A DNA stretch of 64,000 nucleotides, taken from the NCBI RefSeq assembly GCF_037440165.1, contig NZ_JBBIUQ010000006.1:76650-140649 (forward strand). Direction: 5' to 3'. Both the position numbers and the translations under genes were made by a program. The first letter of the stretch is position 1; the number at the start of each line of letters is the position of its first letter. The notes under the pieces are model-generated. The model was not told the origin of the DNA and searched no databases. It worked only from the letters and a program-made list of their open reading frames with translations. This DNA comes from Ignavibacterium sp037440165. GTDB taxonomy: Bacteria; Bacteroidota; Ignavibacteria; Ignavibacteriales; Ignavibacteriaceae. Below, in pieces: positions 35,701 to 43,215 of the stretch.

Positions 35701-36164
35701 ATATAAAAATTTCCATTTGGTCCAATCACTGCAGCAGGATCACCGCTGTTTGCACCAATTGGCGGATTATCATATCCTGTCCAGCTTGTTCCTCCGTTTG
35801 TTGACCAGTACAATCCTGTTCCATACAAAGTTGTAACAGGCCAGTTAGTCGTATTAGCACTTGCAAAAATTATATTGGGATTTGATGGATGTACATCCAC
35901 ACTTATTTCGGATTGAGTAGAAGAGGATGAAGGCAGTATTCTGAAGTTTGGGTTTACTATTGCTTCAATGTTATTATTCAGTTTATGATATTGATAGTAA
36001 TGAATTTCATTAAACTTATAATTCAAATCAATAGGAAGATTATTTTCCTGACTTATTGTTACCTTAGTCCATTTTTTATCTTCTTCTTTGGTTTCTGTTT
36101 GCGATGAGATTGTTATGCTTAGAAAGAAGAATATTAAGAAGAAGATTGATATAATAGTTTTCAT
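32754..36164 (-). CDS. Secreted BNR/sialidase-like protein with dockerin (copy 1)
   Basis: A 1136-residue exported protein with a signal peptide of about 20 residues. The N-terminal half is a beta-propeller like those of exo-sialidases, with Asp-box repeats 'STNGGTSW', 'STNNGLTW', 'STNSGVSW', 'STNGGVSF', 'STDGGNTW' and a variant 'SFDGGLTF'. Ig-like domains follow, then a flavodoxin/GATase-like domain ('NILVIDDDVS', 'SGGKVLVEGGEVG'). Last come the 'VVKHRNSIETW' module and a dockerin pair (GDVNQDGFINSSD, TDLNNDLFTEIFD). There is no T9SS domain. I cannot confirm sialidase residues, since Asp-boxes alone do not prove activity. It starts 13 bases after the anchor-J gene and has no clear ribosome site. 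Confidence 0.82.
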   Translation of the reverse strand: MKTIISIFFLIFFFLSITISSQTETKEEDKKWTKVTISQENNLPIDLNYKFNEIHYYQYHKLNNNIEAIVNPNFRILPSSSSTQSEISVDVHPSNPNIIFASANTTNWPVTTLYGTGLYWSTNGGTSWTGYDNPPIGANSGDPAAVIGPNGNFYIGYIRSGGGQGVSVSTNNGLTWSNYTAFADPGSGDLLDKNHLWVDKQSSSPYINRVYDAWTHFVSGSASDNQVVLNYSTNSGVSWSSFVDLSASLSPGSHAQGVNISTGPNGEVYAAFAIYDNWGTGVYGEDAIGFAKSTNGGVSFTKSRIYSAPNFGIRGNLKPTNIRVSSFPSMAVDRSGGLRNGYIYIVWSQRGVAPAGSDPDIVLIRSTDGGNTWSSQIRVNKDALNNGKDQYYPWCTVDQSSGALHIVFYDNRNTTSDSSGVWMASSFDGGLTFENYQISDANFKPKPISGLASGYQGDYIGITAANGKAYPVWAEDRSGNYQAWSTIVSFGPSITHTPLTNTENLNGPYTVNASITSVNPLVASSIKVYWGRGVGVISDSIVMTNTGGNNYSANIPGNGTATTYNYYISATDNQGLKTTSPANAPANYYSFQTIIDNSPPTITHTPIQNLTVSRFPPTVISDITDNFGIQSVICEYRKNGGSISSFNLILQSGSIYSANFPTISVFPGDIIEYRIKATDNSQQQNFSYNPASGYHSFTILQSLGNILVIDDDVSTEDRASKEKISFGEYNIPLGASANLFATTLTESGYTVDQTTFSALNTATLSNYDVVILSAGVKESSIFNDATKRTALVSYTQSGGKVLVEGGEVGYIYRKQTTELDVNFRRNLLLDSNWVSDRSGASLQIAVTNHPVFTTPNSIPSPITVNNGGTIGYGARDEMTVLPGVSGISRIANWSTGTSTNGGIFIYNPNGDTSISKNIFYSFAISQFADQNVAKNLIENSITYLMRNLLPQEKSLNLTVMFESFLNPTTNNTDTITVELRTSSAPYSLISQIKTIPDNTGNSVLQFSNAAENTPYYVVVKHRNSIETWSASPIQFNSGFANYDFTTAQSKAYGNNLKLVNDKWCIYSGDVNQDGFINSSDVSLIFNSNSFGEQGYLSTDLNNDLFTEIFDLIFVFTNSSAGVQKITPQNLYSDIER

Positions 36165-36177
36165 TTAAGTTTAAAAT

Positions 36178-38784
36178 TTATTTTGTAAAAATCATTTTTT
36201 TTATTTCACTGTAAGAGCCAATTGTTAATTTGTAGAAATATATTCCACTTGGTAGTTCTGAATCAGCGTTGAAAAGTATTGTGTGATATCCTGCTTCGTA
36301 AAAGCTATCCACTATTGTTTTAATTTCTCTTCCAAGAACATCAAACAATTTTATTGAGTGCCAACCATTGATTGGTGATCGCCAACTTATAGTAGTGCTT
36401 GGATTAAATGGGTTCGGATAATTTTGTTCAAGCTGAAAATTAGAAGGTAAATTGTTTAATCTGATTTTTATCTTATTCACTGAATTATCATTAATTGTAA
36501 ACTCATCTCCGGCCTTTATTATTTGCTCAGTAGATTTGTCCAAAGTTGAAAGAATGATTTCAGCTTTTTCAACTTTAAACTTTACAGGATAAACGACTCC
36601 CTGAAATAAAATAATTTTTTCTCCGCCAGAATTTTCAACATACTTTTGAGAAGAAAACCTTACATCAAAAATATCAGGGAAGGGAAGTGGTGGTAATTCA
36701 AAAAAATCAGTTGATTCATCGGACTTCGTTAAATATAGTGTTGAGTTCTTTCCCTCAGCATCAGTGAGTGTAATTTTAATCCATTCAGGATTTGGCTTAA
36801 AGATTTTCTCTTCAGTATGATTAAAAGTTAATGAATTAAGATTAATTTTTCCTGAACTGCTTAACTTCACCCAATATCCGTAACCGGGATTCAGGACAGA
36901 GACAGTTTGGTATCCGTTTCCCGGCGTAAATCCATAGAAATTACTTGAAATTAAATTTGATGGGTCTGATGTAACTGAAGAAACAGGAATAGAACTTTGA
37001 TAAACACCAAATAGGTTCCAGCCAGCATTACACTGAATCGGGACATTAGGATAATACAAAATTCCCGATGAAGGCCATTCATCACCTGTATTGTATATTC
37101 TGTTATTCTGATGTTTCATCCAGTAGCCTTTTCCCACTTCCAGATCGGTAACAAATTGATATTGAACATTAAATCCATGAACATTGGCAGTCTTATCTCT
37201 GTATTGCCACCATGTATTTACATACTGATTGTTAGGATGATAACCAGGGACTGAAACAAGGTTCCAGCCATTATAAATAATTTGTGTGAAAGGAAAGGAT
37301 GAAGGATATGGAATATTAACGGATCTCATTATCCAGCATCTCTCAGCCGATTGAATTATTAATGGAAACCACATTGTCGTATCTGAAATTCCCTGATAAT
37401 AAGACCGTCCTGAAACAAACTCATCATTATGCACCGCGCAAGGATACTTAATACCTAAAGGAAGTTTAATTGTAATCCAATAATCTGAACCTGCAGAAAT
37501 AATCGGGGCATTATTATCAAATGCAAAATGGACATAGTCACTGCTTTGAGTAAGATAAACGCTGCTGTTAAACAACTTGTTATAAATTACTGGCCCGGGG
37601 ATATTGTTATTTGGACCAGCAGCACGCACTTGTACTTCAACATCACCTACAGTTGCAAATTCAGTTTGATATAAGAAATCAACCCCTGCAAGTTTTATGT
37701 CCTGTTCCGCAGTGTATCTCATCCCGGCTTTAAATCTTACAAATGGATTTCCAAATCCCATCCAGCTATCTACAAAATTATCACCACGGTCATAAATAGT
37801 TCTTGTGAAAGAATTTGGATAAACCAACATTCTGAATTTGGAAGAATTATTTAATGGATAATCATCTCCTCCGACACTAATTGATCCATTGACAAGATAT
37901 GTACCCCTTGATGGTGGTGAATATATTAATGTTATGCTGTCTCTCTGTTGTGCGGGAATAAAATTTCCCATTGCTGTTGGTTGAGTAACACCACTGACAT
38001 TCCATCCGAAATTATAATTTGTACCGAGTAATCCAAGATTTTTCGTGACAGCACGAACATAGATTCTGTTCAGTTCAATGTTTTCAGGAGTTGAATCAAA
38101 ATAATATTTTGTATTGTTTATCTGACTCTCACGAAATCCTTCCTTTGGTTCATTAATTTTTTCATACTTCTTTTTTTCGTAAGAAAAACTTGCTGTAAAA
38201 GATTGGATAGGTAAACCAGTGTATTGATAGAAACTTACAAGTGCCAAGTCGTAATTCGGTCTGATAATCTGAGGACCTGTGATGTCATCAATGTAAATAT
38301 TGAAAGCATCACGGCTGCGGTTAACAAATGCGATATAAATCTGCTGTCCGACAAAAGCTGATAAGCTGTATTTTTTGTACTGCCACGAAGTTGAAGTTGC
38401 AAATATGACTGCAAGATTTGTCCATCCTGCATTATTGGGATTATTTGTAGAACCAATTTTTACAACCAGACTTTCTGGAAATGCTGAGCTTTGAATGCTA
38501 TGCCAGAATGATAAACTATCACCAGAATTCACGAAAAGTCTTTTTGATATCAGCCAATCATCATTCTGGAGAGTAGCTGATTCAAATCTGCTGGTAACCG
38601 ATGCAGGAGCAGTTCTGAATTTCAAAGTTGTTCTTTGCCAGGTTTGTATTCCATTATCACGATTTATAATAGTCCAATCAAAAATACTTTCCGGGTCTGT
38701 AAAACTTTCATTTATTCTTACCTGAGCAAATAAATTGTTAAATAATATTATTGCAATAAAATATGTAGCAAAAATTCTGTTCAT
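36178..38784 (-). CDS. Secreted T9SS adhesin with choice-of-anchor J domain (copy 1)
   Basis: An 868-residue exported protein with a signal peptide ending 'NNLFAQ'. An N-terminal cleaved-adhesin/anchor-J beta-sandwich spans about residues 22-170 ('NESFTDPESIFDWTIINRD', 'ALQNDDWLISKRLF'-like, 'FNIYIDDITG'). Beta-rich regions follow, then a double GWNL module ('GWNLVSVPGYHPN', 'GWNLFGVYQ') and a T9SS sorting domain ('QLEQNYPNPFNPSTT'). No catalytic signature is visible, and it is probably surface-anchored. Its ATG overlaps the TGA of the metalloprotease gene (ATGA), so the two are translationally coupled and likely made in similar amounts. Confidence 0.85.
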   Translation of the reverse strand: MNRIFATYFIAIILFNNLFAQVRINESFTDPESIFDWTIINRDNGIQTWQRTTLKFRTAPASVTSRFESATLQNDDWLISKRLFVNSGDSLSFWHSIQSSAFPESLVVKIGSTNNPNNAGWTNLAVIFATSTSWQYKKYSLSAFVGQQIYIAFVNRSRDAFNIYIDDITGPQIIRPNYDLALVSFYQYTGLPIQSFTASFSYEKKKYEKINEPKEGFRESQINNTKYYFDSTPENIELNRIYVRAVTKNLGLLGTNYNFGWNVSGVTQPTAMGNFIPAQQRDSITLIYSPPSRGTYLVNGSISVGGDDYPLNNSSKFRMLVYPNSFTRTIYDRGDNFVDSWMGFGNPFVRFKAGMRYTAEQDIKLAGVDFLYQTEFATVGDVEVQVRAAGPNNNIPGPVIYNKLFNSSVYLTQSSDYVHFAFDNNAPIISAGSDYWITIKLPLGIKYPCAVHNDEFVSGRSYYQGISDTTMWFPLIIQSAERCWIMRSVNIPYPSSFPFTQIIYNGWNLVSVPGYHPNNQYVNTWWQYRDKTANVHGFNVQYQFVTDLEVGKGYWMKHQNNRIYNTGDEWPSSGILYYPNVPIQCNAGWNLFGVYQSSIPVSSVTSDPSNLISSNFYGFTPGNGYQTVSVLNPGYGYWVKLSSSGKINLNSLTFNHTEEKIFKPNPEWIKITLTDAEGKNSTLYLTKSDESTDFFELPPLPFPDIFDVRFSSQKYVENSGGEKIILFQGVVYPVKFKVEKAEIILSTLDKSTEQIIKAGDEFTINDNSVNKIKIRLNNLPSNFQLEQNYPNPFNPSTTISWRSPINGWHSIKLFDVLGREIKTIVDSFYEAGYHTILFNADSELPSGIYFYKLTIGSYSEIKKMIFTK

Positions 38785-41700
38785 CTGAGTAATATCATTT
38801 TCCTGACTGAAGTGAAACTGCCAGCACTTAACTTATAGAAATAAATACCACTGCTTAAAGATGAACCATTGAATTCTACTTCATACTCTCCAGCGGGTTT
38901 TTCTTCATTCACAAGTGTTGCTACTTCGTTACCAAGTATATCGTAAACTTTTAAAGTTACAAAAGCATTGTCATTTCGAGGAACTTGTGACGAGAAATCT
39001 TTAAGATTCCTCACTTCGTCCGGAATGACAAAGCAGATTTTTGTGCTTGGGTTAAAAGGATTCGGATAATTCTGTTCCAACACAAATTCTCTGGGGCTTG
39101 TATTTCTGACTAAATGTAATTTTTTTATTTCGGGATCACTGATAGAATAAACTTTATCATCAGATTTCTTTAACTGATTTTTATTTTCATCAAACAATCC
39201 AAATCTATCATCATCGAATCTGATTGTAACTGGATATTCAACACCTTGAATTAGAATTGTCTGTTCAGTTGAAATATTTTCCACAAATCTTCCCGAAGCA
39301 AATCGTGCATCGAACATCTCTGAAAGGGGAACAGGTGGTAATTCAAAATAAGTTAAATCAATCTCTCCTTCACTTAAAAACAGTGAGGTATGTTTTCCTG
39401 AATTATCATCAATAGAAATTTCGATAAAATTATTTGTGTTGAATTCAGGAAGTTTAAAATTTCCCTCAGTTTGATTTAAATAAATTTGACCAGCACCAAT
39501 TGTTTTCAACCAATAACCATATCCAGGTAAAAGAGTGTTGGTCATTTGATAGCCTCCAATATTTGTATATCCATATATAAATCCGGATATAATTCCAGGA
39601 GGGTTAGTAAAGATTGAAGTTACAGGAGCGTTGAATTCATATCCGCCAATTAGGTTCCAGCCGGAACTTACATTCAGAGGATCGTGAGGTACAAATAAAA
39701 TTCCAGAAGATGGCCATTCATCTCCGGTGTTATAGATTCTAGTGCCTGAATGTTTCATCCAATATCCATTACCGGGGAACACCGAGTCAACTAGCACATA
39801 TCCATTATTGAATTTAAAAACTCCCGCAGATAAATCTCTATAATGCCACCAGGAATTTATTCCCTGATTTGTTGGATGACTACCAGGGACAGAAACTAAA
39901 TTCCAGCCGCCTTCTATTGGCTGCGAAAACTGAAATGCAGCCGGCGCACTATAAATAATATTGAAGTTTGAATTTGAAATATCGAAGAATATATTTCCAA
40001 CAGCTTCAACTTTAATCCTTGCCTGAGTGGTTGCAATGTTGGGAACAGTAATCAATTCTGAACCATCATTAGCAGTACTGCTTAAAATTGTATCATTAAA
40101 GTTGTAACCACCATCGGTTGAAAGAAGAATTCTTACATTCGCACAGTTTACAGGAGATAAATTAGTGTTGGCTACATTCCAAGTTACACTCTGCTGAGAA
40201 TTTCCCTCCCAATTTACGGCTGCATTTGGTGAAGTAACTATAAATGGACCAGAATTGCCATCTACTGCAAAATTCACCTGACGCCAATCAACTCCACCGC
40301 CTCCGGCTTTATTATCTCTTACAGTTAATCTGAATTTTAGATTCCTGCTGTAAGTTGGAAGTAAGACCCCATAGGCTGAAGTATTATTTATTAAATCATT
40401 CAGTTGCGGAATATATCTTAAATTTGAAGAAGACGGATTAAAACTTCTAATTATCGGTGCATCACCAACGGGGGAATTCGGATCACCAGCAGGACCTAAA
40501 TCAAATTCTTCCCAACAATAAGTAAGAGCATCACTGTTTGGATCAGTTGCAGAACCTTTTAATACAAACGGAGTGCTTTTAGGAATGTAAAATCCGCCCG
40601 AAGGAACAGTAATTGATGGTGCGTTGTTGCCTGTATTCGTTATCTGCGCGCAGGAATTACCGGATCCAAAATTTGTGTATGCAACTATTTCATCAAAACT
40701 TATTGTGTGGAAATACGCATCGCTATTAGATTGCAAATTCTGAGGAGCACATATACCAGCATAAGCCATTATAGTTGAACCACTTCCTGGTTCGTAAGCA
40801 GTAGAAGCATTTCTGTTTCCAGAACAGGAACCAGTATTTCCATTGAAAGTATGATTTGCCCCAAACTGATGCCCCATTTCATGTGCAACATAATCAATGT
40901 CAAAAGGATCACCGATTGGATTTGAAGAACCAGTTACACCACCAGCTTTGTTGCTCGTACAAACGCATCCAAGATACGCAACTCCTCCTCCGCCTGTACT
41001 GAAAACATGTCCTATATCATAGTTCGAACTTCCAATCACTGTATTTAAGTTCGAAATATTTTGTGAGAGCATTAAAGAAACATTAGAATTAGTATAGGGG
41101 TCAGTTGAAGGATTAGTATAAATTATCAGATTATTATTAGCCACAAGAATCATCCTAATAGCAACCTCTCTCTCATATACTCCATTAACTCTATTTACAC
41201 TCGTTGTTACGGCTGCAAGTCCTAGTGCAACTGTACCTCCGTGATATTGAGTATATTCGCCTGTTGCTGCATTTGCTAATCGATATGTTCTTAGCTGAGG
41301 GCCGGTTGGTGTTAGAATGCTTTCATAAAAATTATAAGTTGGTTTAACATATTCATCGTGATAGAGTAACTCACATTCAAAGACAGCGTTTTGTTTAACA
41401 TAGTCTTTTGAGTAATATGATATGTAGTATCGGATTTCACCTTTTGCGTATGGATCGATAAATACTCTTCCGTTTGGAGATAAAATCATAGCATGAAATC
41501 CATGCGGTGTAAAATCCATTTTCAATGTTGCATATGGATCATCAATTCCTTGTCCTGTATAAGTTCTTATTTCTGGAAATTTTTCCTGAAGTTCAGGTTC
41601 CATAGTTGGAGATTCCCAGAATTTAAATTTCTGAAAATTTCCATCAGGCATTGGCAGAGTGATAATTGCAGGATTATTTTTTGCTTCATCAGTAAATTCT

Positions 41701-41882
41701 GAAGGTGCTGAATTCAATAATTCTTTTACTAAAACATTATTCAACTCAAATATTTTATACGATGCGGGTTGAATTACTCTCTCTCCATTTGAAGAGATAT
41801 TGCTCTCTGACAAATTAATCCAGAGTGATTGAGATAAGTTTATTGATTGAGCAAGTAAAACAATGAGTAAAATATTTTTCAT
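38781..41882 (-). CDS. Secreted reprolysin-like zinc metalloprotease with T9SS domain (copy 1)
   Basis: About 1033 residues from the preferred ATG at 41882 (signal peptide MKNILLIVLLAQS..). A TTG at 41903 would add seven residues. A propeptide-like region ('TYTGQGIDDPYATLKMDF') precedes the M12B-type catalytic domain, which has the zinc site HEMGHQFGANH (HExxHxxGxxH) and a downstream Met-turn candidate 'STIMAYAGIC'. Next come an Ig-like region, a double GWNL module and a T9SS sorting domain. The sorting domain is interrupted by an in-frame palindromic element ('DEVRNLKDFSSQVPRNDN', about residues 951-971). The protein is a secreted or surface protease. The element lies outside the catalytic domain and may be tolerated. 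Confidence 0.88.
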   Translation of the reverse strand: MKNILLIVLLAQSINLSQSLWINLSESNISSNGERVIQPASYKIFELNNVLVKELLNSAPSEFTDEAKNNPAIITLPMPDGNFQKFKFWESPTMEPELQEKFPEIRTYTGQGIDDPYATLKMDFTPHGFHAMILSPNGRVFIDPYAKGEIRYYISYYSKDYVKQNAVFECELLYHDEYVKPTYNFYESILTPTGPQLRTYRLANAATGEYTQYHGGTVALGLAAVTTSVNRVNGVYEREVAIRMILVANNNLIIYTNPSTDPYTNSNVSLMLSQNISNLNTVIGSSNYDIGHVFSTGGGGVAYLGCVCTSNKAGGVTGSSNPIGDPFDIDYVAHEMGHQFGANHTFNGNTGSCSGNRNASTAYEPGSGSTIMAYAGICAPQNLQSNSDAYFHTISFDEIVAYTNFGSGNSCAQITNTGNNAPSITVPSGGFYIPKSTPFVLKGSATDPNSDALTYCWEEFDLGPAGDPNSPVGDAPIIRSFNPSSSNLRYIPQLNDLINNTSAYGVLLPTYSRNLKFRLTVRDNKAGGGGVDWRQVNFAVDGNSGPFIVTSPNAAVNWEGNSQQSVTWNVANTNLSPVNCANVRILLSTDGGYNFNDTILSSTANDGSELITVPNIATTQARIKVEAVGNIFFDISNSNFNIIYSAPAAFQFSQPIEGGWNLVSVPGSHPTNQGINSWWHYRDLSAGVFKFNNGYVLVDSVFPGNGYWMKHSGTRIYNTGDEWPSSGILFVPHDPLNVSSGWNLIGGYEFNAPVTSIFTNPPGIISGFIYGYTNIGGYQMTNTLLPGYGYWLKTIGAGQIYLNQTEGNFKLPEFNTNNFIEISIDDNSGKHTSLFLSEGEIDLTYFELPPVPLSEMFDARFASGRFVENISTEQTILIQGVEYPVTIRFDDDRFGLFDENKNQLKKSDDKVYSISDPEIKKLHLVRNTSPREFVLEQNYPNPFNPSTKICFVIPDEVRNLKDFSSQVPRNDNAFVTLKVYDILGNEVATLVNEEKPAGEYEVEFNGSSLSSGIYFYKLSAGSFTSVRKMILLR
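38969..39030. repeat. 62-bp palindromic element inside the metalloprotease gene (copy 1)
   Basis: An imperfect inverted repeat with termini TGTCATTTCGAG and CGGAATGACA and a palindromic centre AATCTTTAAGATT. It resembles the dispersed 'GTCATTCCGA...AATGAC' palindromes common in Bacteroidota and relatives. It lies in frame within the T9SS-domain coding sequence and adds about 20 residues between 'CFVIP' and 'AFVTLKVYD', a spot where other T9SS domains in this window have only a few residues. Confidence 0.8.
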
Positions 41883-41917
41883 TTTTAAATTTTCTTTTAA
41901 CAATTTGTTAATCTAAC

Positions 41918-41975
41918 AAGCAGATTAATAAAACTAATGACCTCTTCCGAGGTCATTAGTTTAAGCAATCTGCTT
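41918..41975. terminator. Large nested hairpin between the protease gene and the small T9SS gene (copy 1)
   Basis: An inner perfect 14-bp stem AAACTAATGACCTC / GAGGTCATTAGTTT with a TTCC loop is framed by a second perfect 9-bp pair AAGCAGATT / AATCTGCTT. The whole fills the gap 41883-42068. No T-run follows directly, so it could be a terminator, an mRNA-stability structure or a site for a protein. Confidence 0.55.
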
Positions 41976-42068
41976 CTCAAACAAACTCTGAAACATTATA
42001 AAAGGAAGAGCAATATTTTTACTAATCAGAGACCAAATGATTTGAAAAATATGCCCTTCCTTCTGACA

Positions 42069-43145
42069 CTATTTCAGGAGACTCATTTTCTTTGTTTGTT
42101 TATAACCATCGGCTTGAAGTTCATACAAATAAATACCTGATGAATGTGATTTTGCATTCCAATTATAAATGTATTTGCCTGTTTCAAGCTGCTGATTTAC
42201 TAATTGATCTACTACTTCTCCTAACTGATTGTAAATAATTAGCTTTACAAAAGATGCTTTTGGCAATGAAAAAGAAATATTTGTTCTCGGATTAAAAGGA
42301 TTTGGATAATTCTGCTCAAGTGAATAATCAGAAGGTGCACTGATATCAATTTCAATTACATTTGAAAAACTGAATTTGCCATCAAAATCATTTTGTCTGA
42401 GTCGATAAAAATATTTTATATTCGAGTTGACTGCCTTATCAACGAATGAATAGCTATGAGGTTGTGTTGTTGTTCCGTGTCCGTCAACATAACCGAGTGT
42501 CTGCCAGTCAGAATTTTCTGTCTTTCGTTGAACTTCAAAATTTCTGTTGTTCAATTCTGTAGCAGTTGACCAGTTAAGAACAACATTACCCTCGACAATA
42601 GAAGCACTGAAAAATGATAACTCCACAGGGATAATGTTAACATAATTTACAAGAAGTTTAAGTTTATCAAACACAGATGGATTCGTCACTGTGTATGAAC
42701 CACTATCGGCGAGATTAACATTAATCAATGTTCCGGTAATAATATCCTGTAATACAGCTGTTACCGAATTATGAGGAAAATTCCAGGTAATATTTATAAC
42801 AGTACCAAAGGCTGGTTGATATCTTAAACGATGTTCTTTCTGACCAGTAAATGGAAGATCTGCTTGTCTATAATCATCCCAGGAACTGAGTGTGCCTGAA
42901 AAATTATTTTCGGGAAGCAGAAATCTTGTATCAAATGCTCCTTGCGGAGGATAAGGAGGTAAATCACTTTCACCAAACTGTACATCAATGCCATCTGTGG
43001 CATTGGGATCTAAACCAAAATGCAATGTTTTTGAAGCACCTGCACCATCATCAATTGTAATCGGGACTTTTACCGCCGGCTCTTGTTGAGCAAAAACATT
43101 TACAGCAAATATTGTAAAGAAAAAGAACGAAAACATTTTTTTCAT
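42069..43145 (-). CDS. Small secreted T9SS protein of unknown function (copy 1)
   Basis: A 358-residue exported protein that I do not recognise. The signal peptide ends 'VNVFAQ'. Residues about 25-170 form a beta-rich domain similar in layout to the N terminus of the neighbouring 855-residue protein: both have 'LHFGLDP/IRFGLG...DGIDxxxESDLPPxPPxGAF'. An Ig-like linker follows ('STATELNNRNFEVQRK'), then the T9SS sorting domain ('SLEQNYPNPFNPRTN'). GAGGG upstream of the ATG is a good ribosome site. Hairpins on both sides suggest it is a separately controlled unit. The shared N-terminal domain suggests a paralogue that may act in the same structure as its neighbour. Confidence 0.82.
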   Translation of the reverse strand: MKKMFSFFFFTIFAVNVFAQQEPAVKVPITIDDGAGASKTLHFGLDPNATDGIDVQFGESDLPPYPPQGAFDTRFLLPENNFSGTLSSWDDYRQADLPFTGQKEHRLRYQPAFGTVINITWNFPHNSVTAVLQDIITGTLINVNLADSGSYTVTNPSVFDKLKLLVNYVNIIPVELSFFSASIVEGNVVLNWSTATELNNRNFEVQRKTENSDWQTLGYVDGHGTTTQPHSYSFVDKAVNSNIKYFYRLRQNDFDGKFSFSNVIEIDISAPSDYSLEQNYPNPFNPRTNISFSLPKASFVKLIIYNQLGEVVDQLVNQQLETGKYIYNWNAKSHSSGIYLYELQADGYKQTKKMSLLK

Positions 43146-43174
43146 GGCAATCCCTCAAAATTTTTCATACAAAA

Positions 43175-43206
43175 TCACTGCCCTCCATTTTTCAGAAGGG
43201 CAGTGA
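43175..43206 (-). terminator. Terminator after the 855-codon gene (copy 1)
   Basis: Perfect 10-bp stem TCACTGCCCT / AGGGCAGTGA with a 12-base loop. Reading leftwards it is followed by TTTTG. It lies ten bases beyond the stop of the gene at 43216. Confidence 0.75.
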
Positions 43207-43215
43207 AAATGATTT

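Noticed and set aside
32754..36164. Calling the BNR protein a true sialidase
   Set aside because: Asp-box repeats show a propeller fold, but the arginine triad and catalytic Tyr/Glu of sialidases cannot be assigned with confidence from reading alone.
41883..41903. TTG start seven codons upstream for the metalloprotease
   Set aside because: It would place charged residues before a complete signal peptide. The ATG at 41882 starts the signal sequence cleanly.
41937..42140. A 67-codon plus-strand frame across the nested hairpin
   Set aside because: It is composed of hairpin sequence and antisense gene end, with no similarity to any family I know.
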